64,000 bases of DNA. Source: Halopseudomonas bauzanensis (lineage in GTDB: Bacteria > Pseudomonadota > Gammaproteobacteria > Pseudomonadales > Pseudomonadaceae). The first letter of the stretch is position 1, and every line of letters begins with the position of its first letter. The translations under genes were made by a program, and so were the position numbers. The stretch spans positions 186,001-250,000 of the forward strand of contig NZ_FOUA01000004.1 in assembly GCF_900114735.1 (NCBI RefSeq), given 5' to 3'. Under the pieces are notes generated by a model. That model was given only the letters and a program-made list of their open reading frames with translations. It did not search any database and was not told the origin of the DNA. Below, one piece after another: positions 1 through 8,289 of this stretch.

Positions 1-389
1 ACGATCTCGATACGTTCGATCTGCTCGATGGGCAGATTGTGCAACGCGGCGCTCCCACTGGTAACCGAGCCAATACGCACCCCGTCGATCAGCACCAGCA
101 CGTGGTCACTGCTGCTGCCACGAATGCCAAAGGTACTGGACTTGCCCGCGCCGCCATTGTTGACGATGCTCAGCGCCGGAGTACGGCGCAGCAGATCCAG
201 CATATCGGTCGGCTGCAGGCGCTGGATGGCGCGCTGGTCCAGTCGTGTTACCGCGCCCAGATTGGCACCCAGGGACTGCCCGGTGCGGGTGGCGGTAACG
301 ACCTGATTGTCCAGGGAAAGGGATTCGGCATGGGAAAAAGCGGCCGTGGCCATCAGGGCCATCGCCAGGGAGGTGCGTGCAAACTTCAT
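1..389 (-). CDS. btuB: TonB-dependent vitamin B12 receptor BtuB, N-terminal part
   Basis: Outer-membrane TonB-dependent receptor, cut by the left window edge; about 129 N-terminal residues are visible. A signal peptide (MKFARTSLAMALMATAAFSHA) is followed by a TonB-box-like stretch (DNQVVTATRT) close to the BtuB form. The plug domain follows, with LLRRTPALSIVNNGG, FGIRGSSSDHVLVLIDGVRI and the LPIEQIERIEIV strand typical of plugs. The assignment to B12 rather than iron uptake rests on the cobalamin riboswitch directly upstream on the same strand. Family knowledge: BtuB imports cobalamin with energy from TonB-ExbBD. The barrel and any downstream btu/cob genes lie outside the window. Confidence 0.88.
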   Translation of the reverse strand, partial: MKFARTSLAMALMATAAFSHAESLSLDNQVVTATRTGQSLGANLGAVTRLDQRAIQRLQPTDMLDLLRRTPALSIVNNGGAGKSSTFGIRGSSSDHVLVLIDGVRIGSVTSGSAALHNLPIEQIERIEI

Positions 390-519
390 CTGTGCTCCGT
401 CGCCGTACTCACCCGTACGGCATGGCTGGTTATGCAGTCGGCGAACGGAGTTGGGGAGACGGTTTCAGACCCAGCATGAAAACGCTACACCCGCAGAGCC
501 CGCCGCACTGCTGTGATAT

Positions 520-735
520 GCGACAGGCCGGTCTCCGGGCTCATGAGCGGATGAATATCCGATGATTCGACCTTCCCGTGCAGGCACAGTGGTCGTGCTG
601 AATCATCTGTCAGATAGTACCTTGAGGTAATCCGACTCTCATTTACCGTTGCGGGGGCAGCGCCGGGATAGTCTGGAACAGACGCACCGGCTTCCCTGTT
701 TAACCTGCCGGGCAATACCGGGCAGGAACCTGAAG
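520..735 (-). promoter_or_regulatory. Cobalamin (AdoCbl) riboswitch upstream of btuB
   Basis: Read on the minus strand this leader carries the conserved cobalamin aptamer parts in order: AGGTTCCTGCCCGG near 735-720, AACAGGGAAGCCGGTGCG near 703-686, CTGCCCCCGCAACGG near 662-648, GCCACTGTGCCTGCACGGGAAGG near 592-570, and a B12 box GAGCCCGGAGACCGGCC at 542-526. It ends about 130 bases before the btuB start, leaving room for an expression platform that would hide the start site when cobalamin is bound. Boundaries are approximate. A minus-strand reading frame at 485-715 lies inside the aptamer and is not a gene. Confidence 0.93.
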
Positions 736-902
736 CGGGTGGAAGACTAAGAGGTTTTCACAGGTAAGTAAAGGCGCCCCCGCCAGCGCCCGAATTCACG
801 CGCCAGCGGGAGAGTCAACCGATGGGGCCGTGGAGATTCCACTCATTCGGTAGAAGGCAAAGCGTAGGCATTTTAGACGCTCAAAAAAAGTCGGGAGCCG
901 GG

Positions 903-933
903 TTGACCTTGCCATCGTGTCAGGGTTGAAAAT
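903..933 (+). promoter_or_regulatory. MerR/CueR-type promoter and operator for copZ
   Basis: A -35 box TTGACC (903-908) is separated by 18-19 bases from an AT-rich -10 (TGAAAA/GAAAAT, 927-933). This over-long spacing is typical of MerR-family activated promoters. The spacer holds an imperfect dyad, ACCTTGCC...GTCAGGGT (906-926), close to the CueR copper-responsive operator. The downstream genes (metallochaperone, DUF411) fit copper induction. No cueR gene lies in the window, and the only MerR-type regulator here (30306) sits beside its own ATPase target. Confidence 0.62.
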
Positions 934-963
934 TCGAGCATGTCACGCACAAGGAGCGCCATC

Positions 964-1209
964 ATGAGTTCTCTTCAATTCAATGTTCAGCAAATGACCT
1001 GCAACAATTGTGTTAAACATGTCACCGAAGCGCTGATGGCTGTCGCCGGCGTGACTGACGTCCAGGTCAGCCTCGAGGATAGCAAGGTCACGGTTGCCGG
1101 AAGTGCCGACAGTGCAGCGCTGATCAGCGCATTGGACGCAGCCGGCTACCCTGCTGCGGCGGCTGGCGCGCATGCTGGCCACACCACCTGCTGCGGCGGC
1201 TGCAGCTGA
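964..1209 (+). CDS. copZ: CopZ-like heavy-metal-associated (HMA) chaperone with Cys-rich tail
   Basis: A small cytoplasmic metal-binding protein of 81 residues with one ferredoxin-like HMA domain. The metal site MTCNNC is at about residues 10-15, followed by the usual VKHVTEAL helix, GVTDVQVSL strand and GYPA end. HMA chaperones of this type hand Cu(I) to P-type ATPases. The start at 964 is chosen because AAGGAG sits 7 bases upstream; an in-frame ATG at 940 has no good ribosome site. The C-terminus adds HAGHTTCCGGCS after the normal domain end, giving three more Cys and two His that could form a second metal site. The next gene, a DUF411 protein, follows 30 bases later and is probably in the same operon. 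Confidence 0.85.
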   Translation: MSSLQFNVQQMTCNNCVKHVTEALMAVAGVTDVQVSLEDSKVTVAGSADSAALISALDAAGYPAAAAGAHAGHTTCCGGCS

Positions 1210-1239
1210 TCAACGATAAATACCAACGAGGAATATGGA

Positions 1240-1686
1240 ATGCGCACCAGACTACGTCTCATAGCTCTTACTGCCCTGCTGATCGGCGGCTTTGCCCAGG
1301 CCGCCGACAGTCTGACCATTGACGTGCACCGTGACGCCAACTGCGGTTGCTGCAAGGACTGGATCAAACACATGGAAAGCAATGGCTTCAGCGTCAACGA
1401 CCATGTCGAAGCCAACATGGCGACGGTGAAACAGGAACTGGGCGTACCACCGCAACTCGGCTCCTGCCATACCGCCGTGATCAATGGTCAGTTCATCGAA
1501 GGCCATGTGCCCGCTGCCCAGGTACTGGCGCTGAAGGAACGGCCCGATCTGCTGGGCATTGCCGTGCCCGGCATGCCGATGGGTTCGCCCGGCATGGAAT
1601 ACGGCGACCGCCAGGATCCTTATCAGGTGGTCGGACTGACCAAGGAAGGCGAACTCGAAGTCGTCGCCGAATACCCCGGCAACTGA
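1240..1686 (+). CDS. DUF411 periplasmic metal-binding protein
   Basis: A 148-residue exported protein. The signal peptide (MRTRLRLIALTALLIGGFAQAAD) precedes a DUF411 domain with the signature DANCGCCKDWIKHM (residues about 32-45), GSCHTAVINGQFIEGHVPA and a C-terminal GMPMGSPGME methionine/glycine segment. CGCC, the later Cys-His pair and the Met residues look suited to binding soft metals such as Cu(I). DUF411 genes are commonly found in copper and silver resistance loci. Here the gene follows a CopZ-like gene behind a CueR-type promoter, and a strong hairpin terminator ends the pair. GAGGA lies 7 bases before the ATG. Its exact biochemical role is not established. Confidence 0.85.
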   Translation: MRTRLRLIALTALLIGGFAQAADSLTIDVHRDANCGCCKDWIKHMESNGFSVNDHVEANMATVKQELGVPPQLGSCHTAVINGQFIEGHVPAAQVLALKERPDLLGIAVPGMPMGSPGMEYGDRQDPYQVVGLTKEGELEVVAEYPGN

Positions 1687-1722
1687 GTCAGCCCCTGGCG
1701 GCTCCGGCCGCCAGAAACGAAA

Positions 1723-1754
1723 AAAGCCTTTGACCATCACTGATCAAAGGCTTT
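1723..1754 (+). terminator. Hairpin terminator after the copZ-DUF411 operon
   Basis: A perfect 11-bp stem (AAAGCCTTTGA / TCAAAGGCTTT) with a 10-base loop, 36 bases after the DUF411 stop. The A/T-rich stem ends make it workable in both directions. It also separates the operon from the oppositely oriented tRNA-Asp gene. Confidence 0.8.
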
Positions 1755-1759
1755 GTATA

Positions 1760-1836
1760 TGGCGCAGCGGACGGGACTCGAACCCGCGACCCCCGGCGTG
1801 ACAGGCCGGTATTCTAACCAACTGAACTACCGCTGC
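1760..1836 (-). tRNA. tRNA-Asp (anticodon GTC)
   Basis: The minus strand folds into a standard 77-base tRNA with an encoded CCA end. The acceptor stem is GCAGCGG/CCGCTGC, the D arm is TAGTTCAGTTGGTTAGAA, the anticodon loop CCTGTCACG holds GTC, and the T arm is CGCGGGTTCGAGTCCCG. Sequence and anticodon match bacterial tRNA-Asp closely. No integrase or attachment-site duplication is seen next to it. Confidence 0.97.
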
Positions 1837-2002
1837 GCATCTGTCCGACACCGACACTCATGTGCCTGTCATCGAAGCAGGCGCGCATTCTAATATTTCG
1901 TCAGATTAAGTCAAGCCTCGCCTTCAACCATATCGCTTTTATTTGCCATACGCTCATCCATTAACCATCCTGAGAGCAGACCTTCCAACAAAGGAGCTCG
2001 AC

Positions 2003-2179
2003 ATGTCTGGCATCGGCTGGCTTTTCATTATCATCATTCTTGCTACTGTCATCGGCGGGCTGTATATGTTGCGCAAGACCGCCAACAAGATGCCGATCGG
2101 CGATGAGCAGATGAAGCGCATCAAAGCCCGGCAAGCTGAACTCGAAGCGCAAGAGAGGCGGGAGAAGCAACAGGACTGA
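2003..2179 (+). CDS. DUF2897-like small membrane protein
   Basis: A 58-residue protein with one N-terminal membrane helix (GIGWLFIIIILATVIGGLYML, about residues 3-23), then a charged, probably helical cytoplasmic tail rich in Lys, Glu, Gln and Arg. Size, layout and position before a DUF2058 gene match the DUF2897 family of Pseudomonas; its function is unknown. The start at 2003 has AAGGAG 6 bases upstream. An upstream in-frame ATG (1943) would add 20 residues without a ribosome site. Confidence 0.75.
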   Translation: MSGIGWLFIIIILATVIGGLYMLRKTANKMPIGDEQMKRIKARQAELEAQERREKQQD

Positions 2180-2231
2180 TGCTAGAATGCGTCACTCTCA
2201 TTTTTAGCCGCGTAACAGGTAGTTCCACAGT

Positions 2232-2762
2232 ATGGTCAATTCACTGCAAGCCCAGTTGCTCAAGGCCGGACTGGTCGACGAAAAGAAACTCAAGCAGGCC
2301 CAACGCGCCAAGAAGAAGGCCGCCAAGAACACTCCGGAAAAGGTACATGACACCGCAGCCGCGGTGGAGAAGGCACGTGCCGACAAGGCCGAGCGCGATC
2401 GCCAGCTGAACCTGCAACGCCAGGAGGAGACCGCCCGTCGCGAGCGCGAAGCCCAGGCCAAGCAATTGATCGAGCAGGCCAAACTGGACCGCAGCGGCGG
2501 GGAAACCGCGTACCAGTTCGTGGCCAAGAACAAGATCAAGAAGATCTACGTCACCGAGGAGCAGTTCGGCAAGCTCAGCCGCGGCAAGCTGGGTATCGTA
2601 CGGCTCTCCGGGCATTTCGAAATCATCCCGCTGGACGTCGCGGAGAAAGTCGCCGAACGTGCGCCCCACTGGCCAGTAATCATTGCCAAGGTGGAAGCCG
2701 AACAGGCTGCAGAAGATGATCCCTATGCCGATTTCAAAGTACCTGACGATCTCATGTGGTAA
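2232..2762 (+). CDS. DUF2058 family protein (YaiL-like)
   Basis: A 176-residue, highly charged cytoplasmic protein. The N-terminal half (MVNSLQAQLLKAGLVDEKKLKQAQRAKKKAAK, then about 60 residues rich in Lys, Arg, Glu and Gln) looks like a long helix or coiled coil. The C-terminal part (YQFVAKNKIKKIYVTEEQF...LGIVRL...YEIIP-like, DDPYADFKVPDDLMW) is the conserved DUF2058 core. E. coli YaiL is the family reference; its role is poorly defined, and RNA or ribosome association is possible given the basic helix. It lies 52 bases after the DUF2897-like gene and 30 before chrA. Confidence 0.82.
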   Translation: MVNSLQAQLLKAGLVDEKKLKQAQRAKKKAAKNTPEKVHDTAAAVEKARADKAERDRQLNLQRQEETARREREAQAKQLIEQAKLDRSGGETAYQFVAKNKIKKIYVTEEQFGKLSRGKLGIVRLSGHFEIIPLDVAEKVAERAPHWPVIIAKVEAEQAAEDDPYADFKVPDDLMW

Positions 2763-2792
2763 GCCCTCCCAACCAGACCGGACAGAAATGGC

Positions 2793-4001
2793 ATGACCCA
2801 GGCTGCGCCCGCACGCTCTTCCGACACTGATCGCAGCCCTTGGTCGGTATTTCTGATATTTCTGCGTCTGGGCCTGACCTCCTTCGGCGGCCCCGTGGCC
2901 CATCTGGGTTACTTTCGCGAGGAGTTCGTTGTACGCCGTCGCTGGCTTGCCGAACGCAGCTACGCCGACCTGGTCGCTCTCTGCCAGTTCCTACCCGGCC
3001 CGGCCAGCAGCCAGGTGGGCCTGGCGCTGGGCTTGTCCCGCGCCGGTTACCGCGGTGCGCTGGCGGCGTGGGCCGGCTTCACCCTGCCCTCGGCTCTGGT
3101 ACTGATACTGTTTGCCAGTTCGCTGGCCTACCAGAACAGCCTGAATGCCGGCATGCTGGAGGGGCTGAAAGTCGTGGCCGTAGCGGTCGTCGCTCAAGCC
3201 GTCTGGGGCATGGCCCGCACTCTGTGCCCCGACCGCTTGCGCATCACGCTGATGGCCAGCAGCGCCATTGCGGCGCTCCTGCTGCCCTTCATCTGGAGCC
3301 AGCCGCTGATTCTATTGATTGCCGGTTTGCTCGGTCTCTTGCTCGTCAGCCCCGACACAGATGAACAGCAGGATGAATTGCCAGTCCATATCACGCGTCG
3401 AACCGGCTCGATGGCCTTGGCGCTGTTTTTCCTTCTCCTGCTTGGCTTGCCCCTGCTGGTCACACTGATCCCCAGCCAGATGCTGGCATTGGTGGACAGC
3501 TTCTATCGAGCAGGCTCACTGGTGTTCGGTGGTGGGCATGTAGTGTTGCCACTGCTGGAGGCGGAAACGGTGCAACCCGGCTGGGTGGATATCGATACCT
3601 TTCTGGCGGGCTATGGCGCAACCCAGGCCGTGCCCGGTCCGCTGTTTACCTTCTCCGCCTTCCTCGGCACGGCGATGGATTTCGGCCCGCCCGGCTGGGT
3701 CACTGGGCTGATCTGCCTGCTGGCGATCTTCCTGCCATCGTTTCTGCTGGTGATCGGTGCGCTGCCGTTCTGGGCGCAGCTGCGTCACAGCCCCCGCACC
3801 CGGGCGGCGCTGGCGGGTATCAATGCTGCGGTGGTGGGCCTGCTGCTGGCGGCGCTGTATCAGCCGGTGTGGACCAGCGCCATTACTACGCCGCAGAGCT
3901 TCGCCCTGGCGCTGGCTGCGCTCGTTGCATTGGTATTCTGGAAACTGCCGCCGTGGCTGGTAGTTCTCGCCACGGCGGTGCTGGGCTGGCTGTCAGCTTG
4001 A
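2793..4001 (+). CDS. chrA: Chromate transporter, ChrA family, two-domain type
   Basis: A 402-residue inner-membrane protein with two homologous CHR domains. The N-terminal domain shows the family motif LRLGLTSFGGPVAHLGYFREEFV (residues about 25-47) and CQFLPGPASSQVGLALG. The C-terminal domain repeats the pattern as FYRAGSLVFGGGHVVLPLLEAE and GATQAVPGPLFTFSAFLG. About ten to twelve hydrophobic helices are visible. ChrA proteins expel chromate and give chromate resistance, although many chromosomal homologues are not induced by chromate. No chrB regulator is adjacent. The gene starts 30 bases after the DUF2058 gene and meets the minus-strand protease gene tail to tail. Confidence 0.9.
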   Translation: MTQAAPARSSDTDRSPWSVFLIFLRLGLTSFGGPVAHLGYFREEFVVRRRWLAERSYADLVALCQFLPGPASSQVGLALGLSRAGYRGALAAWAGFTLPSALVLILFASSLAYQNSLNAGMLEGLKVVAVAVVAQAVWGMARTLCPDRLRITLMASSAIAALLLPFIWSQPLILLIAGLLGLLLVSPDTDEQQDELPVHITRRTGSMALALFFLLLLGLPLLVTLIPSQMLALVDSFYRAGSLVFGGGHVVLPLLEAETVQPGWVDIDTFLAGYGATQAVPGPLFTFSAFLGTAMDFGPPGWVTGLICLLAIFLPSFLLVIGALPFWAQLRHSPRTRAALAGINAAVVGLLLAALYQPVWTSAITTPQSFALALAALVALVFWKLPPWLVVLATAVLGWLSA

Positions 4002-4015
4002 GATGGCCTGACGGC

Positions 4016-4708
4016 TCACTCACCGCCTTCCTGCTCGTCGTCTTCTTCTTCCGCTTCTGACGGCTGGTCGATCTGGCTGTCATCCACCAGATTGGCGTCT
4101 TCCTTCATCTGCTGCTGCCGGTCGCGCTCGTCTTCGCTGGCCGCATCCGGGCAGTCCAGTGGCAGCATGAAGGTATCGGATACGTCGATCAGACCGATGT
4201 GTTCGATGGTACGTCGACCAAGCAGAACCGGGTAGGTCATATCGCTGCGATCGCGCAAGGAGAACTGCTCCTCGTAGACCCGGTTACCAATGCACATGCG
4301 CATCTTCACCACCGGCCGATAGTCCTCGCCACCGGCGCCGCGCACGGTCATCTGTCTATATACCGGACGCTCGAAATGCAGGGTGACCTTGTTTCCAGTA
4401 TCAGCATCCACCACCGGTACGTCGTAACGCACCCACCGCTTGCCCTTGCGGGTGAAGCGTTCCATGTTCACCGCATGCATGGACGAAGTCAGCGCGCCGG
4501 AATCCACTTTGACCTTGACGACGGCTTCCTCGGGCAGGATCAACCCCTTCTCGACCCAGCCGACCACTACTTTGCCGGCGATATCTTCGGTCAGAACGGC
4601 CTCTTCCGGCGGGTCGATGGCTTCTTTGGCATCCGCAATCACACCATTGGATACCACGGCTGTGCTCAATAGGGCTGCGAGGGACAAGCTCTTGATAGAT
4701 AACTGCAT
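4016..4708 (-). CDS. Exported retropepsin-like 'ATP-dependent zinc protease' family protein
   Basis: A 230-residue protein with a signal peptide (MQLSIKSLSLAALLSTAVVSNGVIADA) and the PF05618-type domain. The aspartyl-protease-like motif VKVDSGALTSSMHA has its Asp at about residue 69. LHFERPVYRQMTVRGAG, RPVVKMRMCIGN, FSLRDRSDMTYPVLLGRR and IDVSDTF are also typical. Family members resemble retropepsins despite the zinc-protease name. The C-terminus is strikingly acidic (SEAEEEDDEQEGGE), preceded by a charged linker. The start at 4708 is preferred over 4729 because AAGGA lies 6-7 bases upstream and the signal peptide then begins at Met1. It is monocistronic and convergent with chrA. Confidence 0.82.
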   Translation of the reverse strand: MQLSIKSLSLAALLSTAVVSNGVIADAKEAIDPPEEAVLTEDIAGKVVVGWVEKGLILPEEAVVKVKVDSGALTSSMHAVNMERFTRKGKRWVRYDVPVVDADTGNKVTLHFERPVYRQMTVRGAGGEDYRPVVKMRMCIGNRVYEEQFSLRDRSDMTYPVLLGRRTIEHIGLIDVSDTFMLPLDCPDAASEDERDRQQQMKEDANLVDDSQIDQPSEAEEEDDEQEGGE

Positions 4709-5000
4709 AAAATATCCTTTGGGAAACAAACAGATAGACCGGGGCGTAGGCGAAAAGTGCCATCCCTGCCGAACAGCGGCGGCAATTTAGCACGCCGTAG
4801 CAACCACCGGAAGCTCCACAATGGCGCGGAGTTGCAGCTGGATCGCCGTACAGAGAGATTCAGCTGACGAATAGTGGCCTATCGACACTGGCCAGCAAGT
4901 GAAAAGTACTTCAGTATCCGCCAATCCGACCGATAAAGCAGAAGGTAGTCTGGCTCAGCCAGGCCGCAGTTACCAGAAAACAGATGCCGGAGAGGGAAGA

Positions 5001-6647
5001 ATGGACCTGTTGCGCAGAATAAGAATTAACCAACGGATGTGGCTCATCCTGATTGTCTCGCTCGCCAGCTTGCTGGTGCTTACTTTCATTTCACTCGACC
5101 ATCTGCGCAAGGAAATCCATTCCGCTCAGATCACCAAAGCCACCCACCTGGTGGAAACCGCACATGGGCTGCTGGCCCATTACCACGCCCGGGAACTCAG
5201 TGGCGAACTCACCGGCGAGCAGGCGCGGCAGCAGGCACTCGAAACCCTGCGCGGCTTGCGCTACGACGGCAACGAGTATTTCTGGGTCAATGGCATGGAC
5301 TATGTCATGCGCATGCACCCCTTCGCACCGGAAACCGAAGGTGTCGACCTCAGCACCCTGGGTCGCGACGGCTCCGTCAGCGTCATCCAGGAGATGGTCA
5401 AGCTGGCACGCAATCAGGGTACCGGCTACTACGAATATGACTGGGTCAAACCGGGCGGCACCGTTGGCGAGGGTACGCCGGTCCGCCGCCTGGCCGCGTT
5501 CACCCATTTCAAGCCGTGGGATTACATGATCGGCACCGGCATCCTGCTGACCGAAATGGAGAGCCGGTTCCGTACCCAGGTCATCTGGGCGCTGTCGGTG
5601 GTAGCGGTGATCCTACTGATCATGATTGCCAGCCTGTATGTCATCGGCCGCAGCATCACCCGGCCGCTGGATCATGTGGTGCGAGCCATGAGTGAGATCG
5701 CCGATGGCGACGGTGACCTGACACGCACGCTGGACGCCAGAGGGCAGGATGAGCTGGCCCTGCTGGCCCGGCACTTCAATACCTTCACCGGCAATCTGCG
5801 CAAGCTGATTCAGCAACTGGGCGACGGCGCCAACCAGATGATCAGTGCCAGCCAGCAACTGGACCAGATCAGCCATGCCAGTCTCGCCGGCATGACCCGC
5901 CAATCCGAACGCATGGAACTCATGGCCACAGCGGTCAATGAGATTACCTACGGCGTACAGGACGTGGCGCAGAATGCCAACGCCGCCGCGCAGGAAGTGG
6001 AGAACGCCAACGAGGGCGCTGATTTCGGCCGGGGGCAGGTGGAGAAGACCATCGCGCAGATTCAGCACCTGTCTACCAGCGTGAATACCGCAGTGGACCA
6101 CATGGCTACGCTGTCTGCCGATGCCCGGGAGATTGCCACGGTACTGGATGTGATCCGCGCCATTGCTGAGCAGACCAACCTGCTGGCGCTCAACGCCGCC
6201 ATCGAGGCCGCCCGCGCCGGCGAAATGGGCCGCGGTTTCGCCGTGGTGGCGGATGAGGTGCGCAACCTGGCCCAGCGCACCCAGAAGTCCACCGAGGAAA
6301 TCCACGGCATGATCACCCGCCTGCAGACCAATACCGAATCGGTGGTCAGCGTGATCAACGAAAGCAGCCGCTATTCCGAGCTCAGCGTCGAGCAGGTCAA
6401 TGCCGCAGGACAGGCGCTGGAACAGATCGCCACCTCGATGCAGCATCTGGTCAGCCTGAATGCGTCCATTGCCAGCGCAACCACCCAGCAGTCCACTGTG
6501 GTGGAAGATGTGAACCGCAACGTGACCGAGGCAGCGGAGCTGGCTCGGGAAACCACCGACGGCGCCCAGCAGACGGCCCAGGCCAGTCAGCATCTGGCGC
6601 GCATCGGTCAGCAGATCAGCGGGTTGATCGGGCGCTTCAGAATCTGA
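5001..6647 (+). CDS. Methyl-accepting chemotaxis protein with a single Cache sensor
   Basis: A 548-residue inner-membrane chemoreceptor. TM1 lies at about residues 11-31, followed by a periplasmic sCache_2-type domain (about 35-190; motifs [48 protein letters not shown]). TM2 is at about 193-214, then a HAMP domain (to about 268) and a long cytoplasmic signalling coil. The hairpin tip contains [19 protein letters not shown], the contact site for CheA and CheW. No C-terminal CheR-binding pentapeptide is present. Single-Cache receptors of this type often detect small organic acids, but the ligand here is unknown. The start at 5001 has GAGGGAAG directly upstream; a GTG at 4899 would extend the protein by 34 residues with no ribosome site. 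The 290 bases upstream hold no other gene. Confidence 0.93.
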   Translation: MDLLRRIRINQRMWLILIVSLASLLVLTFISLDHLRKEIHSAQITKATHLVETAHGLLAHYHARELSGELTGEQARQQALETLRGLRYDGNEYFWVNGMDYVMRMHPFAPETEGVDLSTLGRDGSVSVIQEMVKLARNQGTGYYEYDWVKPGGTVGEGTPVRRLAAFTHFKPWDYMIGTGILLTEMESRFRTQVIWALSVVAVILLIMIASLYVIGRSITRPLDHVVRAMSEIADGDGDLTRTLDARGQDELALLARHFNTFTGNLRKLIQQLGDGANQMISASQQLDQISHASLAGMTRQSERMELMATAVNEITYGVQDVAQNANAAAQEVENANEGADFGRGQVEKTIAQIQHLSTSVNTAVDHMATLSADAREIATVLDVIRAIAEQTNLLALNAAIEAARAGEMGRGFAVVADEVRNLAQRTQKSTEEIHGMITRLQTNTESVVSVINESSRYSELSVEQVNAAGQALEQIATSMQHLVSLNASIASATTQQSTVVEDVNRNVTEAAELARETTDGAQQTAQASQHLARIGQQISGLIGRFRI

Positions 6648-6668
6648 GGCAACAGTGCCTAGTCGCAA

Positions 6669-6686
6669 CGGCGTCCATGGACGCCG
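6669..6686. repeat. 18-bp perfect palindrome after the chemoreceptor gene
   Basis: CGGCGTCCATGGACGCCG is a perfect self-complementary sequence 22 bases beyond the chemoreceptor stop. It could form a hairpin that ends transcription or protects the 3' end, but no T tract follows, so it is not called as an intrinsic terminator. Confidence 0.45.
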
Positions 6687-6810
6687 GTTTGCGGTGCACC
6701 GGCCAGGTATTGACCCGAAACAATTTCATCTGGAACTTTTGACAGCACCAGAACCATGCGGCAGAGTACGCGCCCTCCCTTGCAATTGATCTTTCGAACA
6801 GGACGTAACC

Positions 6811-8130
6811 ATGAACGCAGTGGTCGTTGCGGTAGCAGTAATGCTCATCCTGAGTCTGTGCCGTGTACACGTAGTCGTGGCGCTGATTATCGGCGCCGTT
6901 ACCGGTGGCCTGCTGGGCGGCTTGAGTCTGGATGCCACTCTGCAGGCATTTCAGAATGGCCTAGGTAAAGGTGCCAACGTAGCCCTGAGCTATGCCTTGC
7001 TCGGCGCCTTCGCCGTGGCGATCGCCAAATCCGGCACCGCACACGCTTTGGCGGACCGCGCCCTGCTCATGATCAACGGCCAGCGCGAAGGTGGTACCGG
7101 GAAACTGCGTATCATTCTCCTGTTCATGCTGCTGGTGGTAGCCCTGGCCTCGCAGAATATCCTGCCGATCCATATCGCCTTCATTCCTCTGCTGGTCCCG
7201 CCGCTGCTGTTCGTCATGAACAAGCTGAAACTGGATCGCCGCCTGGTCGCCTGCGTGCTCACCTTCGGCCTGATCACTCCCTATATGTTCCTGCCGGTGG
7301 GTTTTGGTGGAATCTTTCTGAACGACATCCTGCTGGCCAATGTCCGGGATGGCGGTCTGGACGTGGCCGGTATCAGTGTCATGCAGGCCATGGCCCTGCC
7401 CGCGCTGGGCATGCTGTGCGGTCTGGCCGTAGCTTTCTTCAGCTATCGCAAGCGCCGGGATTACGCCCCCGCAGCGATAGGTACCGGGGAAACACCGGAG
7501 AAGGTTAACTATACGCCCAAGACCCTGCTGGTGGCGCTGGTGGCAGTGATTGCCGCCTTCTCCATACAACTGTGGCTGGATTCGATGATCATGGGCGCGC
7601 TGGCCGGTTTCGTGGTGTTCTCCGCCTCCGGAGTGGTGCGCTGGCGCGAAGCTGATGACCTGTTCACCGAAGGCATGAAAATGATGGCCATGATCGGCTT
7701 CATCATGATTGCCGCCAACGGCTTTGCCTCGGTCATGCAGGCTACCGGCGATATCGAGGCCATGGTCACCAGTTCCGCCGCTGCCATCGGCGACAACAAA
7801 CCGCTGGCGGCCCTGCTGATGCTGCTGGTCGGGTTGCTGATCACCCTGGGTATTGGCTCGTCGTTCTCCACCATCCCGATCATCGCCGCCATCTACGTGC
7901 CGCTGGCGCTGCAACTGGGCTTCAGCCCGCTGGCCATCGTCTCGCTGGTCGGTACCGCTGCCGCCCTGGGGGATGCCGGCTCGCCCGCCTCCGACTCCAC
8001 ACTCGGACCCACCGCCGGCCTAAACATGGACGGCCAGCACAATCACATCTGGGATACCGTGGTGCCGACCTTCCTGCATTACAACTTGCCGCTGATCGCC
8101 TTCGGCTGGGCCGCGGCGATGGTGCTCTGA
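6811..8130 (+). CDS. NhaC-superfamily transporter, YuiF/COG2056-like
   Basis: A 439-residue polytopic membrane protein with about ten to twelve helices. Conserved segments include [48 protein letters not shown] and [39 protein letters not shown]. The last stretch is characteristic of the YuiF-like 'Na+/H+ antiporter family', for which histidine or other organic-cation transport has been proposed. The substrate cannot be told from sequence. AGGA lies 8 bases before the ATG. The gene stands alone, with REP-like palindromes between it and the convergent histidine kinase gene. Confidence 0.83.
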   Translation: MNAVVVAVAVMLILSLCRVHVVVALIIGAVTGGLLGGLSLDATLQAFQNGLGKGANVALSYALLGAFAVAIAKSGTAHALADRALLMINGQREGGTGKLRIILLFMLLVVALASQNILPIHIAFIPLLVPPLLFVMNKLKLDRRLVACVLTFGLITPYMFLPVGFGGIFLNDILLANVRDGGLDVAGISVMQAMALPALGMLCGLAVAFFSYRKRRDYAPAAIGTGETPEKVNYTPKTLLVALVAVIAAFSIQLWLDSMIMGALAGFVVFSASGVVRWREADDLFTEGMKMMAMIGFIMIAANGFASVMQATGDIEAMVTSSAAAIGDNKPLAALLMLLVGLLITLGIGSSFSTIPIIAAIYVPLALQLGFSPLAIVSLVGTAAALGDAGSPASDSTLGPTAGLNMDGQHNHIWDTVVPTFLHYNLPLIAFGWAAAMVL

Positions 8131-8154
8131 CCCGGCAAGATTCTCCCAGCCATA

Positions 8155-8176
8155 CGCGGCCAAGGCCGCTCCCACC
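8155..8176 (-). repeat. REP-like palindromic element
   Basis: On the minus strand, GGTGGGAGCGGCCTTGGCCGCG matches the Pseudomonas REP style: a GTGGGAGCGG head followed by a short palindrome (GCGGCC..GGCCGC). It lies in the gap between the convergent transporter and kinase genes, a usual place for REPs. Confidence 0.65.
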
Positions 8177-8237
8177 AAAAGCCGCTGCTTGCCACGCCGC
8201 TGCAGCGCGCAAACCTTGACCGCGGTGGCGGCGACTT

Positions 8238-8259
8238 GCAGGGCCGATGATGGCCCTGC
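8238..8259. repeat. Perfect 8-bp hairpin between convergent genes
   Basis: GCAGGGCC-GATGAT-GGCCCTGC, 31 bases beyond the kinase stop. It may act as a factor-assisted terminator or be part of the REP pair in this gap. No T tract is present. Confidence 0.45.
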
Positions 8260-8289
8260 CGGCCGGCATGGCATTCGCCTGCCGCCGGC

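Noticed and set aside
485-715. Minus-strand reading frame of 76 codons
   Set aside because: It lies within the cobalamin riboswitch aptamer, has no ribosome site and encodes no recognisable domain.
1760-1836. tRNA-Asp as an integration site of a genomic island
   Set aside because: No integrase, no duplicated tRNA end and no change in gene character nearby.
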